47,111 bases of DNA. It comes from an uncultured Moraxella sp. (lineage in GTDB: Bacteria > Pseudomonadota > Gammaproteobacteria > Pseudomonadales > Moraxellaceae). The stretch is taken from NCBI GenBank assembly GCA_937975585.1, contig CALJUC010000291.1, forward strand, positions 1 to 47,111, written 5' to 3'. The position numbers and the translations under genes were made by a program. The notes below the pieces were generated by a model. That model searched no databases. It had not been told where the DNA came from and saw nothing but the letters and a program-made list of their open reading frames with translations. Below, one piece after another: positions 34,795 to 42,994 of this stretch (its first letter is position 1; every line of letters starts with the position of its first letter).

Positions 34795-35820
34795 CTAATT
34801 GGCTGATGTTTTGGCAAGTTCGGCGCGCATGGTATCAATGCGCTGTTGTTTTTGTTGCCATAGCTGCTCGAGCCAAGCATACATATCGGCCTTGGTTGCC
34901 TCATCTTCTTGATAGCGACCTGCCAATAATCGCTGCATCAAGTCCGGTGGGACAGTGACGTGACGTACATCAACAGCAATGCGGCTAATATTACCTTGCC
35001 ACAAGTCTTGATAGTTTGGAATGCCATCAGGATAGACGATAGTCACGTCTAACACCCCATCAATCACATCACCTAACGCACCCAACGCTAACGCAATACC
35101 ACCCGCTTTTGGTTTGAGCAAGTCCGAAAATGGCGATTGTTGTTGGTCATGTTTTTGTTGGGTAAAGCGCGTTCCTTCAACAAAATTTAGCAAGGTAAAT
35201 GGCTTATTGACCAACAACTGGCAAGCGCGTTTGGCTTCTTCAAAGTCACGGTTTTTGAGCGCAGGATTTTTAGCAATCGCTTCTTTTGAGTAGCGCTTCA
35301 TCATCGGAAAGTCCAAAAAGTAAAACGCTTGTCCCACCACTGGAATATAGATGAGTTCATGTTTGGTAAAAAAACGGGTCAAGGGTAGACGATTTTCGCT
35401 GATGTATTGAATAACCGTGGTATCGACCCACGACTGGTGGTTACTGATAAGAATATATTTACCATTGACCGATAAGTCATCAGGCACCGAGAGACTAAAG
35501 TCGATATTGGGTAGTACCTTATCAATCAGTTGGTTATTGGTGTGAATCCAGTGGTCACTGAGTTTGAGGACAGCTTTATCAGCGAGTGAATTGCCTGTAA
35601 AGGTTTTGACAAGACCCATTCCCCACAATGGTACGCTGAGCAGTGAGGAATTTGCAGCAATAGTGCCAGTGGTCGCAGCAAAGGTTGCCACTTTTGCTAA
35701 GGTTGGGGAAGTTTGACGCAGTTTACCCAAAGTAGCTTGGATAAAATTATCACCTTTGGCGTCCTTATGAGCAGGGTCTGAAGGTTGCTGTAATGAACAT
35801 TTTTTCAAGCTATTGGACAT
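34795..35820 (-). CDS. PlsC-family 1-acyl-glycerol-3-phosphate acyltransferase
   Basis: This membrane-bound acyltransferase adds an acyl chain to lysophosphatidic acid or a related lysophospholipid. The catalytic HX4D motif is NHQSWVD (H128, D133), and motif III is FVEGTRFT. A hydrophobic segment near 40-75 probably anchors it. The protein resembles the YihG/plant-type LPAAT branch and is 341 residues long. AGGAAG lies upstream of the ATG. It stands apart from other lipid genes. Confidence 0.88.
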   Translation of the reverse strand: MSNSLKKCSLQQPSDPAHKDAKGDNFIQATLGKLRQTSPTLAKVATFAATTGTIAANSSLLSVPLWGMGLVKTFTGNSLADKAVLKLSDHWIHTNNQLIDKVLPNIDFSLSVPDDLSVNGKYILISNHQSWVDTTVIQYISENRLPLTRFFTKHELIYIPVVGQAFYFLDFPMMKRYSKEAIAKNPALKNRDFEEAKRACQLLVNKPFTLLNFVEGTRFTQQKHDQQQSPFSDLLKPKAGGIALALGALGDVIDGVLDVTIVYPDGIPNYQDLWQGNISRIAVDVRHVTVPPDLMQRLLAGRYQEDEATKADMYAWLEQLWQQKQQRIDTMRAELAKTSAN

Positions 35821-36320
35821 GGTAGCTTCCTTTTTTGAAATGTTATAACGATAAATTGAACAAAAAATCGTAAATGCTTCTTATACTTGATGGTGTTTAG
35901 TGTAGCAAACGTTAATTTAGTGACCTAGTAGAATTTTACACAATTTTTGCACAGTAACATTAAAGCAAATCGCAAAAATAAACCGCTTTAAAAATATATT
36001 GAAAAATCAGTAGTTTAAAAAATAGTCAAAAATAGTCATTTTTATTTATTTATTTAATCAACAAATGTTTCAGGAAATATTTGGTAACAATATCATCAGA
36101 GGGGATACAAGCTTTGACAAAATGTTACACACAGATAGGGCGATTCTTGCATAATACAGTCAGGAACACGCTAGCAGCTATACTTGAACTTGAGTTCAGT
36201 TGTATGCGCAATCATATGATTGGATAAAAGTGAGTGGCTAGAACCAAAACCCAATTAACAACATAAAATAAATTTGCCTTAATTCATAACTGAAGTAGGC
36301 AGCTATTGAGGAGCATCATT
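35821..36320. other. AT-rich intergenic region upstream of the OmpA-family lipoprotein
   Basis: These 500 bases hold no credible ORF. Notable are two exact tandem copies of AAAAATAGTC (36018-36037) followed by a TTTA run, which should bend DNA. There is also a TTGACA at 36114-36119, a TATACT -10 candidate at 36179-36184, and two palindromes at 36185-36198 and 36209-36222. The promoter of the lipoprotein gene must lie here. Confidence 0.6.
36185..36222. repeat. Two 14-bp palindromes upstream of the OmpA-family gene
   Basis: TGAACT-TG-AGTTCA (36185-36198) is a 6-bp inverted repeat around TG. CAATCATATGATTG (36209-36222) is a perfect palindrome. Their centres are 24 bases apart and lie about 100-130 bases before the start codon, just downstream of a TATACT box. 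They could be operators. Confidence 0.5.
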
Positions 36321-36971
36321 ATGCGTACTAAATTATTATTAGCTACTGTTGTATCTGGCGCTATGTTAACTGGTTGTGCAACGACCCCAGGTACGACTGG
36401 CACAACTAGCATTACTCAAAATAAAGCCGTTATCGGTGGTCTATTGGGTGCAGCAGCGGGTGCTGGTATCTCTAAAGCGACTGGCGGTGAAAAGACTGGC
36501 CGTGATGCAGCAATCGGCGCAGCACTTGGTGCTGGTGTTGGTTACTACATGCAAAAACAAGAAGCTCAACTACGTCAACAAACTGCCGGTACTGGTGTAA
36601 CTGTTGTACGTGACCCAGTGACTAATAATATTAACTTGTCAATCCCAGAAGCGGTAACGTTCAAAGTTGGTCAATCAACCATCTTACCAGGCTTCTACGG
36701 TACATTGAACAACGTAGCATCAACCCTACGTCAGTATGACCAAAGTTCAATCCAAGTGAATGGTTACGCGTCAGTTGAAGGTGATGCTAACATGAACTTA
36801 GCGTTGTCACAAAACCGTGCAAATGCTGTACGTAACTACTTGGTTAACCAAGGTGTTTCATCAGCACGTGTTAGTGCAGTAGGTCGTGGTGAAACTAGCC
36901 AGTTCGGTTCATCTTACGAGCCTAACCGCCGTGTAGAAATGACCATCCTTGCGCCACAAAGCGTAAACTAA
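36321..36971 (+). CDS. OmpA-family lipoprotein with glycine zipper
   Basis: The 216-residue envelope lipoprotein starts with a signal peptide and lipobox LTGC. A glycine-zipper segment (VIGGLLGAAAGAGISKATGG, then IGAALGAGVGYYMQK) can cross or associate with a membrane. A C-terminal OmpA peptidoglycan-binding domain (about 105-215) holds the diaminopimelate-contact region NLALSQNRANAVRNYLV and ends NRRVEMTI. The architecture is that of YiaD-type proteins, which link outer membrane and cell wall. The ORF begins at TTG 36306, but GAGGAG with a 7-base spacing marks ATG 36321. A terminator follows. Confidence 0.93.
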   Translation: MRTKLLLATVVSGAMLTGCATTPGTTGTTSITQNKAVIGGLLGAAAGAGISKATGGEKTGRDAAIGAALGAGVGYYMQKQEAQLRQQTAGTGVTVVRDPVTNNINLSIPEAVTFKVGQSTILPGFYGTLNNVASTLRQYDQSSIQVNGYASVEGDANMNLALSQNRANAVRNYLVNQGVSSARVSAVGRGETSQFGSSYEPNRRVEMTILAPQSVN

Positions 36972-36978
36972 TCGATGC

Positions 36979-36992
36979 TTAGCTTCGGCTAA
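36979..36992 (+). other. UUCG tetraloop hairpin after the OmpA-family stop
   Basis: TTAGC (36979-36983) pairs with GCTAA (36988-36992) around TTCG, giving the very stable C(UUCG)G loop. It lies 7 bases after the stop codon and upstream of the real terminator, so it may protect the 3' end of the message. Confidence 0.6.
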
Positions 36993-37005
36993 TCATTGAA
37001 AAGTC

Positions 37006-37043
37006 AAAAACCGCTCAGCTAATTTAGTTGGGCGGTTTTTTTT
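37006..37043 (+). terminator. Intrinsic terminator of the OmpA-family gene
   Basis: A 12-bp stem with two wobble pairs (37011-37022 with 37024-37035) is followed by eight T residues. It is preceded by five A residues, so it may also act weakly for the converging DUF1877 gene. Confidence 0.87.
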
Positions 37044-37113
37044 GTTATTGATAACTTAAAGATATTAATTAGGCTAACCGCTAGATTTTTTGCAATACGT
37101 TGTTATAGAGTTA

Positions 37114-37614
37114 CTAGAGAATACTGACAATCACATTATTACCAGTATCCAACGCTTGCTCATAAAGTACTTTTAACTCAGTATAAGAATTGGCGACTTC
37201 CTTAACCAAGTTTTCGCGCTTGTCTTGCCAAATCTTATCAGGGAATAACTTAGCCTCGCGCAGGGCTTTCATGGTCAGCTTATCCAAGCGTTTATGGATA
37301 TTGACCTGTTCTAGCGCATCCACCACTTCAGCAATCATGGCCCAATCAGTATAACCGATGAAGTCAGCATCTTCTGATTCACTAAATGCGTCCACCCCTA
37401 AGACAAACTCGCTTAACGGATTTTCTGGTACTGGGTTAGTGGCTGATTGTTTGGTGAGGACAAAGTGTAGCACGTCCCATAGTTTGCCCAAGTCGACATG
37501 CGGGTGTTTATCAGATTCAATCAGGGCAATCACCGCATCGGCAAGTTGGTTATCATCAAGCTGTTGAAGTTGGGCTAGCGTGTCGTTATCCACGATTAAA
37601 TATTCTGCAATCAT
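37114..37614 (-). CDS. DUF1877 (YfbM-like) protein
   Basis: The 166-residue soluble protein matches the YfbM/DUF1877 pattern: a hydrophobic start, LGKLWDVLHFVLT (the conserved K/RWD.LHF..T core), NPLSEFVLG, then FIGYTD and a helical C-terminal half. The biochemical role of this family is unknown. An AGGA-like sequence precedes the ATG. It is followed upstream on the same strand by the DUF1345 gene at a distance of 65 bases, so they may share a transcript. Confidence 0.82.
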   Translation of the reverse strand: MIAEYLIVDNDTLAQLQQLDDNQLADAVIALIESDKHPHVDLGKLWDVLHFVLTKQSATNPVPENPLSEFVLGVDAFSESEDADFIGYTDWAMIAEVVDALEQVNIHKRLDKLTMKALREAKLFPDKIWQDKRENLVKEVANSYTELKVLYEQALDTGNNVIVSIL

Positions 37615-37679
37615 AACGTATCCTGAATCAAAGGGTAAAATGTGATGGTAAAGTCAGTATATCAGTTCAAACATCAAGC

Positions 37680-38489
37680 TTAATTGATGAGTCCCGAGGC
37701 GATATTAATCATCAATGCCAAAATCGACACATTAAAGAAAAAAGCGAGCACACAGTGTAACGTGCCTAATTGGCGTGCTTGGCGGGTAGTAAACGCCACA
37801 TCCGCAGTCTGTCCTGATGTGCCGATGATAAACGCAAAGTACAAAAAATCCCAATGATTGGGTTTTTCCTCATTTTGCAATTGTTGCTTATCAGTTTGCT
37901 CTGTTGGGTCAACATCAGTTGTACCATGGTCGGTTGTATCGCTGTCAGTTTTATCAGTGTCAGTTGGATTGATATCGGTGGGAAAATCTAAAATCTGACG
38001 ATGGTACTTATTTTCCATTCGATAATACAGGGATGCGTAATGCAGTGCAAATAAGGTATGAATGACCAACCACGAACTGACAATGGTCAAAAAGGTCAAA
38101 CCCAAATGAAACGCCATCAATAGACCTTGCGCATCTTTACTCACTGCCAACTCTTGGATAATCGCCATAATACTGACAACCGATGCCGCCAGTGCCAATA
38201 ACAACATCAAGATAGTGCCTTCATCTTCTTCAATCGCTTTATTAAGAATGTGCGCACTGTCCGCATGATACATCATCATATAGACTGTGATTAAATAAGT
38301 AATCACACCGATATTCCAAGCCAGCAAAAAATGGCTAATGGGTTTTAGCTCACTATACGCACCGGCAATCGGTAAAAAGTCCAATACATGCGCCAAATAC
38401 GGCAAGCCCCAATACGCGATGCTGCCCACGAGTATCGCGATGATTAAGCGTGGACGGGTAGCAAAGAAGCGATAGGTATAAGCGAACAT
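37680..38489 (-). CDS. DUF1345 membrane protein with Asp/Thr-rich insert
   Basis: This inner-membrane protein of the DUF1345 family has about six predicted helices; the function is unknown. Typical parts are the N-terminal RPRLIIAILVGSIAYWGL and the C-terminal FLYFAFIIGTSGQTADV. Between helices, residues about 175-200 form a cytoplasmic or periplasmic loop of repeated TD units (TDTDKTDSDTTDHGTTDVD) that looks like repeat expansion. The 269-residue length is larger than the family's usual ~210-220, and the insert accounts for much of the excess. Confidence 0.85.
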   Translation of the reverse strand: MFAYTYRFFATRPRLIIAILVGSIAYWGLPYLAHVLDFLPIAGAYSELKPISHFLLAWNIGVITYLITVYMMMYHADSAHILNKAIEEDEGTILMLLLALAASVVSIMAIIQELAVSKDAQGLLMAFHLGLTFLTIVSSWLVIHTLFALHYASLYYRMENKYHRQILDFPTDINPTDTDKTDSDTTDHGTTDVDPTEQTDKQQLQNEEKPNHWDFLYFAFIIGTSGQTADVAFTTRQARQLGTLHCVLAFFFNVSILALMINIASGLIN

Positions 38490-38507
38490 CGTAAATCCTT
38501 GGCATGA

Positions 38508-39383
38508 TTAACGCGCACGAGTGGGGCGCTTGTTGGCATTAATTTTCGGGCTGTTGGGTTGGTGCTTATGCTTATGCTGAGTGCTAGACTTACGTTTTGA
38601 TAAGTTATGCGAGTTAGGTGAGTTAGGTTTGCCCGAAGTACCAGACGAAGTATGGTTAGGAGTTTGTCTTGGGTAACTCACATTCAATCGCTTTAAATCA
38701 GCGGGTGACAAGGTAAGACAGCGTTGCTCACCCACGGCTAACTCGCCCAAGCTAAAGCCACTTGATGCCATTCGAATCAACCGCAAACATGGCAAGCCCA
38801 CATGCGCGGTCATACGCCGTACTTGGCGATTTTTGCCCTCAAAAATCGTAATGGCAAGCCATGTGGTTATCGCACGTTTGGCGATATTATCAGCGGCTGG
38901 CCAAAGCTGTTGTGCGCTATCGTCAGGCAAAATCTCAATCAGTGCGGGTAGCGTTTTACCATCTTTTAGCAAGACGCCGTCACGTAGTTGTTGCAGTTGG
39001 GCAGCGGTGGCTTGTCCTTCGACCTGTACCCAGTAAGTCTTGCCTTGCTTGTTACCGGCATTGGCCTTGGGTGGATGGGTCAAGGCTTTATTCACTTGAC
39101 CATCATTGGTTAGCAGCAGTAATCCCTCAGAAATCGCGTCAAGCCGACCCGCGACTCGCAAGCTTTTATCGCTAAAATAATCGCTTAAAGTGGCAAAGTT
39201 ATTATTATCATCATTACGAAATTGACTCAGTACCCCATAGGGTTTATTGAATAAAATTAGCGTCGGTGCGTCGGTACGAATTGATGCAGTTAGCGACACT
39301 GTTTGGGAGGCGTTTGGTGAAGTTTTTTGAGGAACGCTTTGGGCTGCGCGTTGGTTAGACTGGCGAGACACAGGTTTTACCAT
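38508..39383 (-). CDS. rluE: 23S rRNA pseudouridine synthase (RluE type)
   Basis: This enzyme isomerises a uridine of 23S rRNA (position 2457 in E. coli) to pseudouridine. It shows FNKPYGVLSQF, then the catalytic GRLDAISEGLLLLTNDG (D82), KTYWVQVEG and EGKNRQVRRMTAHVGLPCLRLIR, all typical of the RsuA/RluE branch. A 35-residue Ser/Gln-rich N-terminus and a 50-residue basic Ser/His/Lys-rich C-terminus (KRKSSTQHKHKHQPNSP) extend beyond the usual length (217 in E. coli) and may help RNA binding. The start codon lies directly after a long-range hairpin that contains its ribosome binding site. Confidence 0.9.
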   Translation of the reverse strand: MVKPVSRQSNQRAAQSVPQKTSPNASQTVSLTASIRTDAPTLILFNKPYGVLSQFRNDDNNNFATLSDYFSDKSLRVAGRLDAISEGLLLLTNDGQVNKALTHPPKANAGNKQGKTYWVQVEGQATAAQLQQLRDGVLLKDGKTLPALIEILPDDSAQQLWPAADNIAKRAITTWLAITIFEGKNRQVRRMTAHVGLPCLRLIRMASSGFSLGELAVGEQRCLTLSPADLKRLNVSYPRQTPNHTSSGTSGKPNSPNSHNLSKRKSSTQHKHKHQPNSPKINANKRPTRAR

Positions 39384-39386
39384 AAA

Positions 39387-39428
39387 AGCGCCTTAACACA
39401 AGGATAAAGTAATCAGAGTCAAGGCGCT
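39387..39428 (-). promoter_or_regulatory. Hairpin enclosing the rluE ribosome binding site
   Basis: On the minus strand AGCGCCTT (39428-39421) pairs perfectly with AAGGCGCT (39394-39387) over a 26-base loop. The AAGG in the 3' arm is the best Shine-Dalgarno sequence for the ATG at 39383. The stem would block translation when folded. It could also act as a weak terminator, but only TTTT follows. Confidence 0.55.
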
Positions 39429-39465
39429 ATCATAACATGAAACCATAACGGCTAAAAAGAAAGGC

Positions 39466-39488
39466 TAAAAACAACGGGTAACATACCC
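39466..39488 (-). terminator. Possible terminator after the interrupted lipoprotein gene
   Basis: On the minus strand GGGTA pairs with TACCC around TGT (39488-39476) and is followed by GTTGTTTTT. The stem is short. An alternative pairing CCCAT/ATGGG (39486-39498) competes with it. Confidence 0.35.
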
Positions 39489-39501
39489 ATCTCATGGGCA
39501 G

Positions 39502-40239
39502 TTACGAACAGCCTTCAACGAGTCGAATGGTTTCTGGGGTGCCGACTTCGATGCTATCGACAGTGCCGGTTAATAATGATTTGTCGGTGGCTTTCCATGC
39601 ATTAGGCGCGATGTCATTGCTAGATAGCTTTTTGCCGCCACTCATGAGGTATTTGATTTGGTTGTGGTTAGGCAAGGTATAAATCAGTAAATACTGACTG
39701 GCCGAGCCATCGTCATATTTGTTGACTTCATATTGTGGTGGCATTTTATGAGCGGCCAACACTTTAGCAACGCTGTCACCGATTTTTACCCCAGAAAACA
39801 CGCTAATTTTACTGTCTTGGATATACACTGAGCCAAATTTATTGTCCATGATTAATAGATTGGCGGGCAAATTGTCAGCGGTTGATTTCGCACCCACAGG
39901 TACATAGTAGCATAGCGGGTCTGGCTCTAGGCGATTGGGGTATGCCAAACCTGCACGTTGCAAGTCAGCCTTGGTCACTGTTTGCCCATACGTCAATGCG
40001 CGTATGCCAGCTTCGGTGACATCGGCTGACTGTATAGCGGTTGCACTGGCCACCGTATTGGATGTCATAGGGGTGGAAGTACTAGTAGTTGAGGTACTAG
40101 TATTGGACTGTGTACTGGCTTGTGGGTTATTTGCTTATGTATTGCTTGAAGTCGTGGTCGATTTGGGTTGGCAGGCGCCAAGTCCTAATAGCAGTAAAAC
40201 ACTGCTAATACAAACCGCACGTTGGTAAGTTGTTTTCAT
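39502..40239 (-). pseudogene. Lipoprotein gene interrupted by an in-frame TAA
   Basis: From ATG 40239, preceded by AGGA, the frame encodes a signal peptide with lipobox LGAC and a short Ser/Thr tether, then hits TAA at 40137-40135 (codon 35). The same frame continues at once with a Ser/Thr/Gln-rich linker and a 188-codon ORF from ATG 40068 to 39502. That ORF has no signal of its own. A single change of CAA (Gln) to TAA explains the break. The mature part has about 190 residues in a strand-rich pattern (YGQTVTKADLQRAG, VFSGVKIGDSVAKVLAAH) that I do not assign to a named family. It is either a recent pseudogene, a sequencing error, or a read-through gene. Confidence 0.8.
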
Positions 40240-40463
40240 GAATCCTTCCTTGTTATTTTGGTATCGTTATTATTTTTCAGTCTGTTAGTTTATGCGGTCA
40301 TAAAATATAGCAAACTCGGCCATTGTTGGCTGTAAGTAATTGTAGAAAAGAATGAATTATCCAGTGGGTTTTACATAAATGCTAAATCGACGATGCCGAT
40401 TTGTGGGCGGCAAATATGCTACTATATAACGCTAAACGCGATTAAAACTGCAGAGATAGGGTT

Positions 40464-41675
40464 ATGCATTATCAAGTGAGTTTTGATACCTCATTGGCTT
40501 GGCAGGTAATGGCAGATTGGCAAATGCCGGACACGCCATTTATGCAGTTTGCTTTTTGGCAGGCGCTGTTCGATAGTCGTGCCATTGGTGAGGGCAGTGA
40601 TTGGCTGACGATGTTTGCCTTAGTTAAGGACTCGAATGATAACTTAATTGCCAGCATGCCTGTCTTCGTTAAAGACCATCACCAAGGCGAGTATGTATTT
40701 GATTATGCATGGGCGGAAGCTTACAGTCGCTATGGTCAAGACTATTATCCGCGACTGGTGACCAGTGTACCATTCACGCCCGTGACTGGCGGGCGAGTGT
40801 GGCTGGCACAGGGACAGACGCTCACGGCTGAACTTTGGCAAGCCTTGAGTCAAGCGGTTGATCATCTCGCCAAGCAAGTTAACGCCTCAACGTGGCATGG
40901 GCTGTTTTTGCCTGATACGCTAGTAACGCTTGATAAAGCAAGCGAATATGAGCATTTACAGCGCTTGGGCTGTCAGTTTATGTGGTTTAACCAAAACCTA
41001 CAGGGCGAAAGGTTTGGCGATTTTGATGAGTTTCTGAGTATTTTGACCGCTAAAAAACGTAAATCTATCAAAGTCGAGCGGCAAAAAGTCGCTGCACAGG
41101 GCGTGACCTGTCAGATAAAACTTGGGCAGGAGATTGGCGAGGCCGACTGGCAGGTATTTTATCAGTGCTATGCCATGACTTACTTGGTACGGGGTCGTAG
41201 GCCGTATCTGAGCTTGGGTTTTTTTGAGCAGATTGGCAAGACCATGACGGATAACTTGATGCTTGCCCAAGCCAAAGATCACCAAGGCAATATCGTCGCC
41301 TGTGCGCTATTTTTCTATGACAGCGATCCAGCGGTTAGTACCTTATATGGTCGTTATTGGGGCAGCTTAGCCGAGTATGATAGTCTGCATTTTGAGTTGT
41401 GTTATTATCAGGGTATTGCGTTTGCGATTGCCCAAGGTTTGCGCCAGTTTGACCCTGGTACCCAAGGTGAGCATAAGCTGATTCGTGGCTTTCGCCCGGT
41501 ACTTAGCCATTCATTACATCGTGTGTATGATGTGCGCTTTGCACCGGCGATTGGCCATTATTGTGAGCAAGAGCGTGCGGGCGTGTTGGGGTATTTTGAG
41601 GAGGCAATGACTGCGGTGCCATTTAATCAAAACTATATCGAGGCGTTGCCGAATATCATCGCCACATTAAATTAA
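40464..41675 (+). CDS. FemAB-like/GNAT-fold acyltransferase (DUF482 type)
   Basis: The 403-residue cytosolic protein belongs to the FemAB-like (peptidogalycan biosynthesis/DUF482) family. Recognisable parts are FMQFAFWQALFDSRAIGEGSDW, a PVFVKDHHQGEYVFDYAWAEAY block, KKRKSIKVERQKV, and the C-terminal LYGRYWGS, HFELCYYQGI and FDPGTQGEHKLIRGF. Related Fem enzymes transfer amino acids or acyl groups; the substrate of this branch is not established. A short AGAGATAGG precedes the ATG. The ubiC gene follows 47 bases downstream, so the two may be co-transcribed. Confidence 0.85.
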   Translation: MHYQVSFDTSLAWQVMADWQMPDTPFMQFAFWQALFDSRAIGEGSDWLTMFALVKDSNDNLIASMPVFVKDHHQGEYVFDYAWAEAYSRYGQDYYPRLVTSVPFTPVTGGRVWLAQGQTLTAELWQALSQAVDHLAKQVNASTWHGLFLPDTLVTLDKASEYEHLQRLGCQFMWFNQNLQGERFGDFDEFLSILTAKKRKSIKVERQKVAAQGVTCQIKLGQEIGEADWQVFYQCYAMTYLVRGRRPYLSLGFFEQIGKTMTDNLMLAQAKDHQGNIVACALFFYDSDPAVSTLYGRYWGSLAEYDSLHFELCYYQGIAFAIAQGLRQFDPGTQGEHKLIRGFRPVLSHSLHRVYDVRFAPAIGHYCEQERAGVLGYFEEAMTAVPFNQNYIEALPNIIATLN

Positions 41676-41722
41676 TAACGCTATTTTTTAAAATTTTTAT
41701 TGACCAAATTTTGTGATACTTC

Positions 41723-42229
41723 ATGGATAATACCCAAATTCAGCCAGTTTTTTTAACCAATCAACGCCCTAATGCTAAGCTACTGCCTTGGCTATTGGCA
41801 ACTGGCTCATTGACCGCCAAGTTTGAGGCCTTATCTGGGCAACGGCTGCAAGTGACGTCAACCTTTGAGGGGCGGGTGCGACTCAAGTCGGATGAGTTAA
41901 AAAAACTTGGCATTAACGACAACCGTCCACATTCCGCATGGGTGCGTGAGTCATTGTTAGCACCGAGTGTACACAGTCCGGCTTGGGTCAAAGCACGCTC
42001 GGTATTCCCGTTTGTCAGCCTAACTGGTGAGGCAAGAAAGCTTGCCAACTTGGGTAGGACGCCCATCGGCTATGTGATGTTCGGTCGCCAAGGCGCGGTA
42101 TTAGTCAAGCGTTGGCTTGAATTGACGGGCGATGGGTGGATGCGCACCAGTTTGTATGATTGGCAGGGGCGGCGGCTACTGGTGAGCGAGACGTTTTTGC
42201 CAAGTTTTTTATCTATCATTGCGCCTTAA
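41723..42229 (+). CDS. ubiC: Chorismate pyruvate-lyase
   Basis: This enzyme converts chorismate to 4-hydroxybenzoate and pyruvate, the first committed step of ubiquinone synthesis. The active-site residues of E. coli UbiC have equivalents here: R75 (AWVRESLL), L110/G111 (LGRTPIG) and E156 (LVSETFLP). The 168 residues match the family (165 in E. coli). No ubiA follows, unlike in enterobacteria. The start has no clear ribosome site, consistent with coupling to the upstream gene. Confidence 0.88.
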   Translation: MDNTQIQPVFLTNQRPNAKLLPWLLATGSLTAKFEALSGQRLQVTSTFEGRVRLKSDELKKLGINDNRPHSAWVRESLLAPSVHSPAWVKARSVFPFVSLTGEARKLANLGRTPIGYVMFGRQGAVLVKRWLELTGDGWMRTSLYDWQGRRLLVSETFLPSFLSIIAP

Positions 42230-42321
42230 TAGTAAAATATAGTTCGCCTGTATGTTTACAATTCTGTAATGTGTCGTTACTATAAATACATAATGAATAT
42301 AAGGACAGGATAGACAGACGC

Positions 42322-42759
42322 ATGGCCAATCAATTAAAAAATGTGGTGCTGACAATGTTATTAGCCGTGACATCAACTGCACAAGCAGGATTTCTGGATA
42401 GCTTAAGTACGATTCGCAATGTCGTAGGTGATATCGGCTACACCGCCAATGTCATCACAGTATCAAAACAAGCCACCAAGAACATGACAGATGACTTAGG
42501 TATCACCGGCCAAAAGCCAAGCGAATATGAAAACGTGACGACGCAAAATACGGGGTCAAGTCTTGTCAGTGGTGATATGTTGGTCGGTAAATTAACCAAT
42601 ACCAAGCTATACGCCACCAATAACAAAACCACGCTAATCAGCAGTGTCACCCAAAATGAGCCAATGGTCTATTTGGGCGAAGAAAAAGATGGTTTCTTGC
42701 GTGTTAGCACGGACAAAGGTGAAGGTTGGGTCGAAAAACCGTTAGTAGCAAGACGCTAA
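42322..42759 (+). CDS. Secreted protein with a bacterial SH3-like domain
   Basis: The 145-residue protein has a signal peptide (cleavage after AQA, about residue 22) and a short polar helical region. A C-terminal SH3b-like domain follows (about 85-143): NTKLYATNNKTTLIS, VYLGEEKDGFLRVSTDKGEGWVEK. Such domains often bind cell-wall peptides. No catalytic domain is present. It stands alone between ubiC and glyA with a terminator after it. The function is unknown. Confidence 0.75.
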   Translation: MANQLKNVVLTMLLAVTSTAQAGFLDSLSTIRNVVGDIGYTANVITVSKQATKNMTDDLGITGQKPSEYENVTTQNTGSSLVSGDMLVGKLTNTKLYATNNKTTLISSVTQNEPMVYLGEEKDGFLRVSTDKGEGWVEKPLVARR

Positions 42760-42852
42760 ATTAAGCGATTTTTACGAAACATCAAACTTTTACTGGCTAA
42801 GCCTATTTGATGCGGTTGAATCAATAGGGTTCACGATAGGTTTGAATAGTAT

Positions 42853-42880
42853 AAGGCAATTCGTCATGAGTTGCCTTTCT
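42853..42880 (+). terminator. Terminator between the SH3-like gene and glyA
   Basis: AAGGCAATTC (42853-42862) pairs with GAGTTGCCTT (42868-42877, one wobble) around GTCAT, followed by TCTTTAT. It is a moderate T-run. It lies about 95 bases after the SH3-like gene stop and 115 before glyA. Confidence 0.65.
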
Positions 42881-42994
42881 TTATGAGAATTCAACTTAAC
42901 ATGAATTTTAAATAACCACTTATCAATTAAAGCATGATAAACTAATCGTCATATTTCTTGCCCAGCCTATCGATTTCTTATAAGAGGAATTTGT

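Noticed and set aside
42760..42994. Glycine riboswitch upstream of glyA
   Set aside because: The tandem aptamer core elements are not present; the region holds only a terminator and AT-rich sequence.
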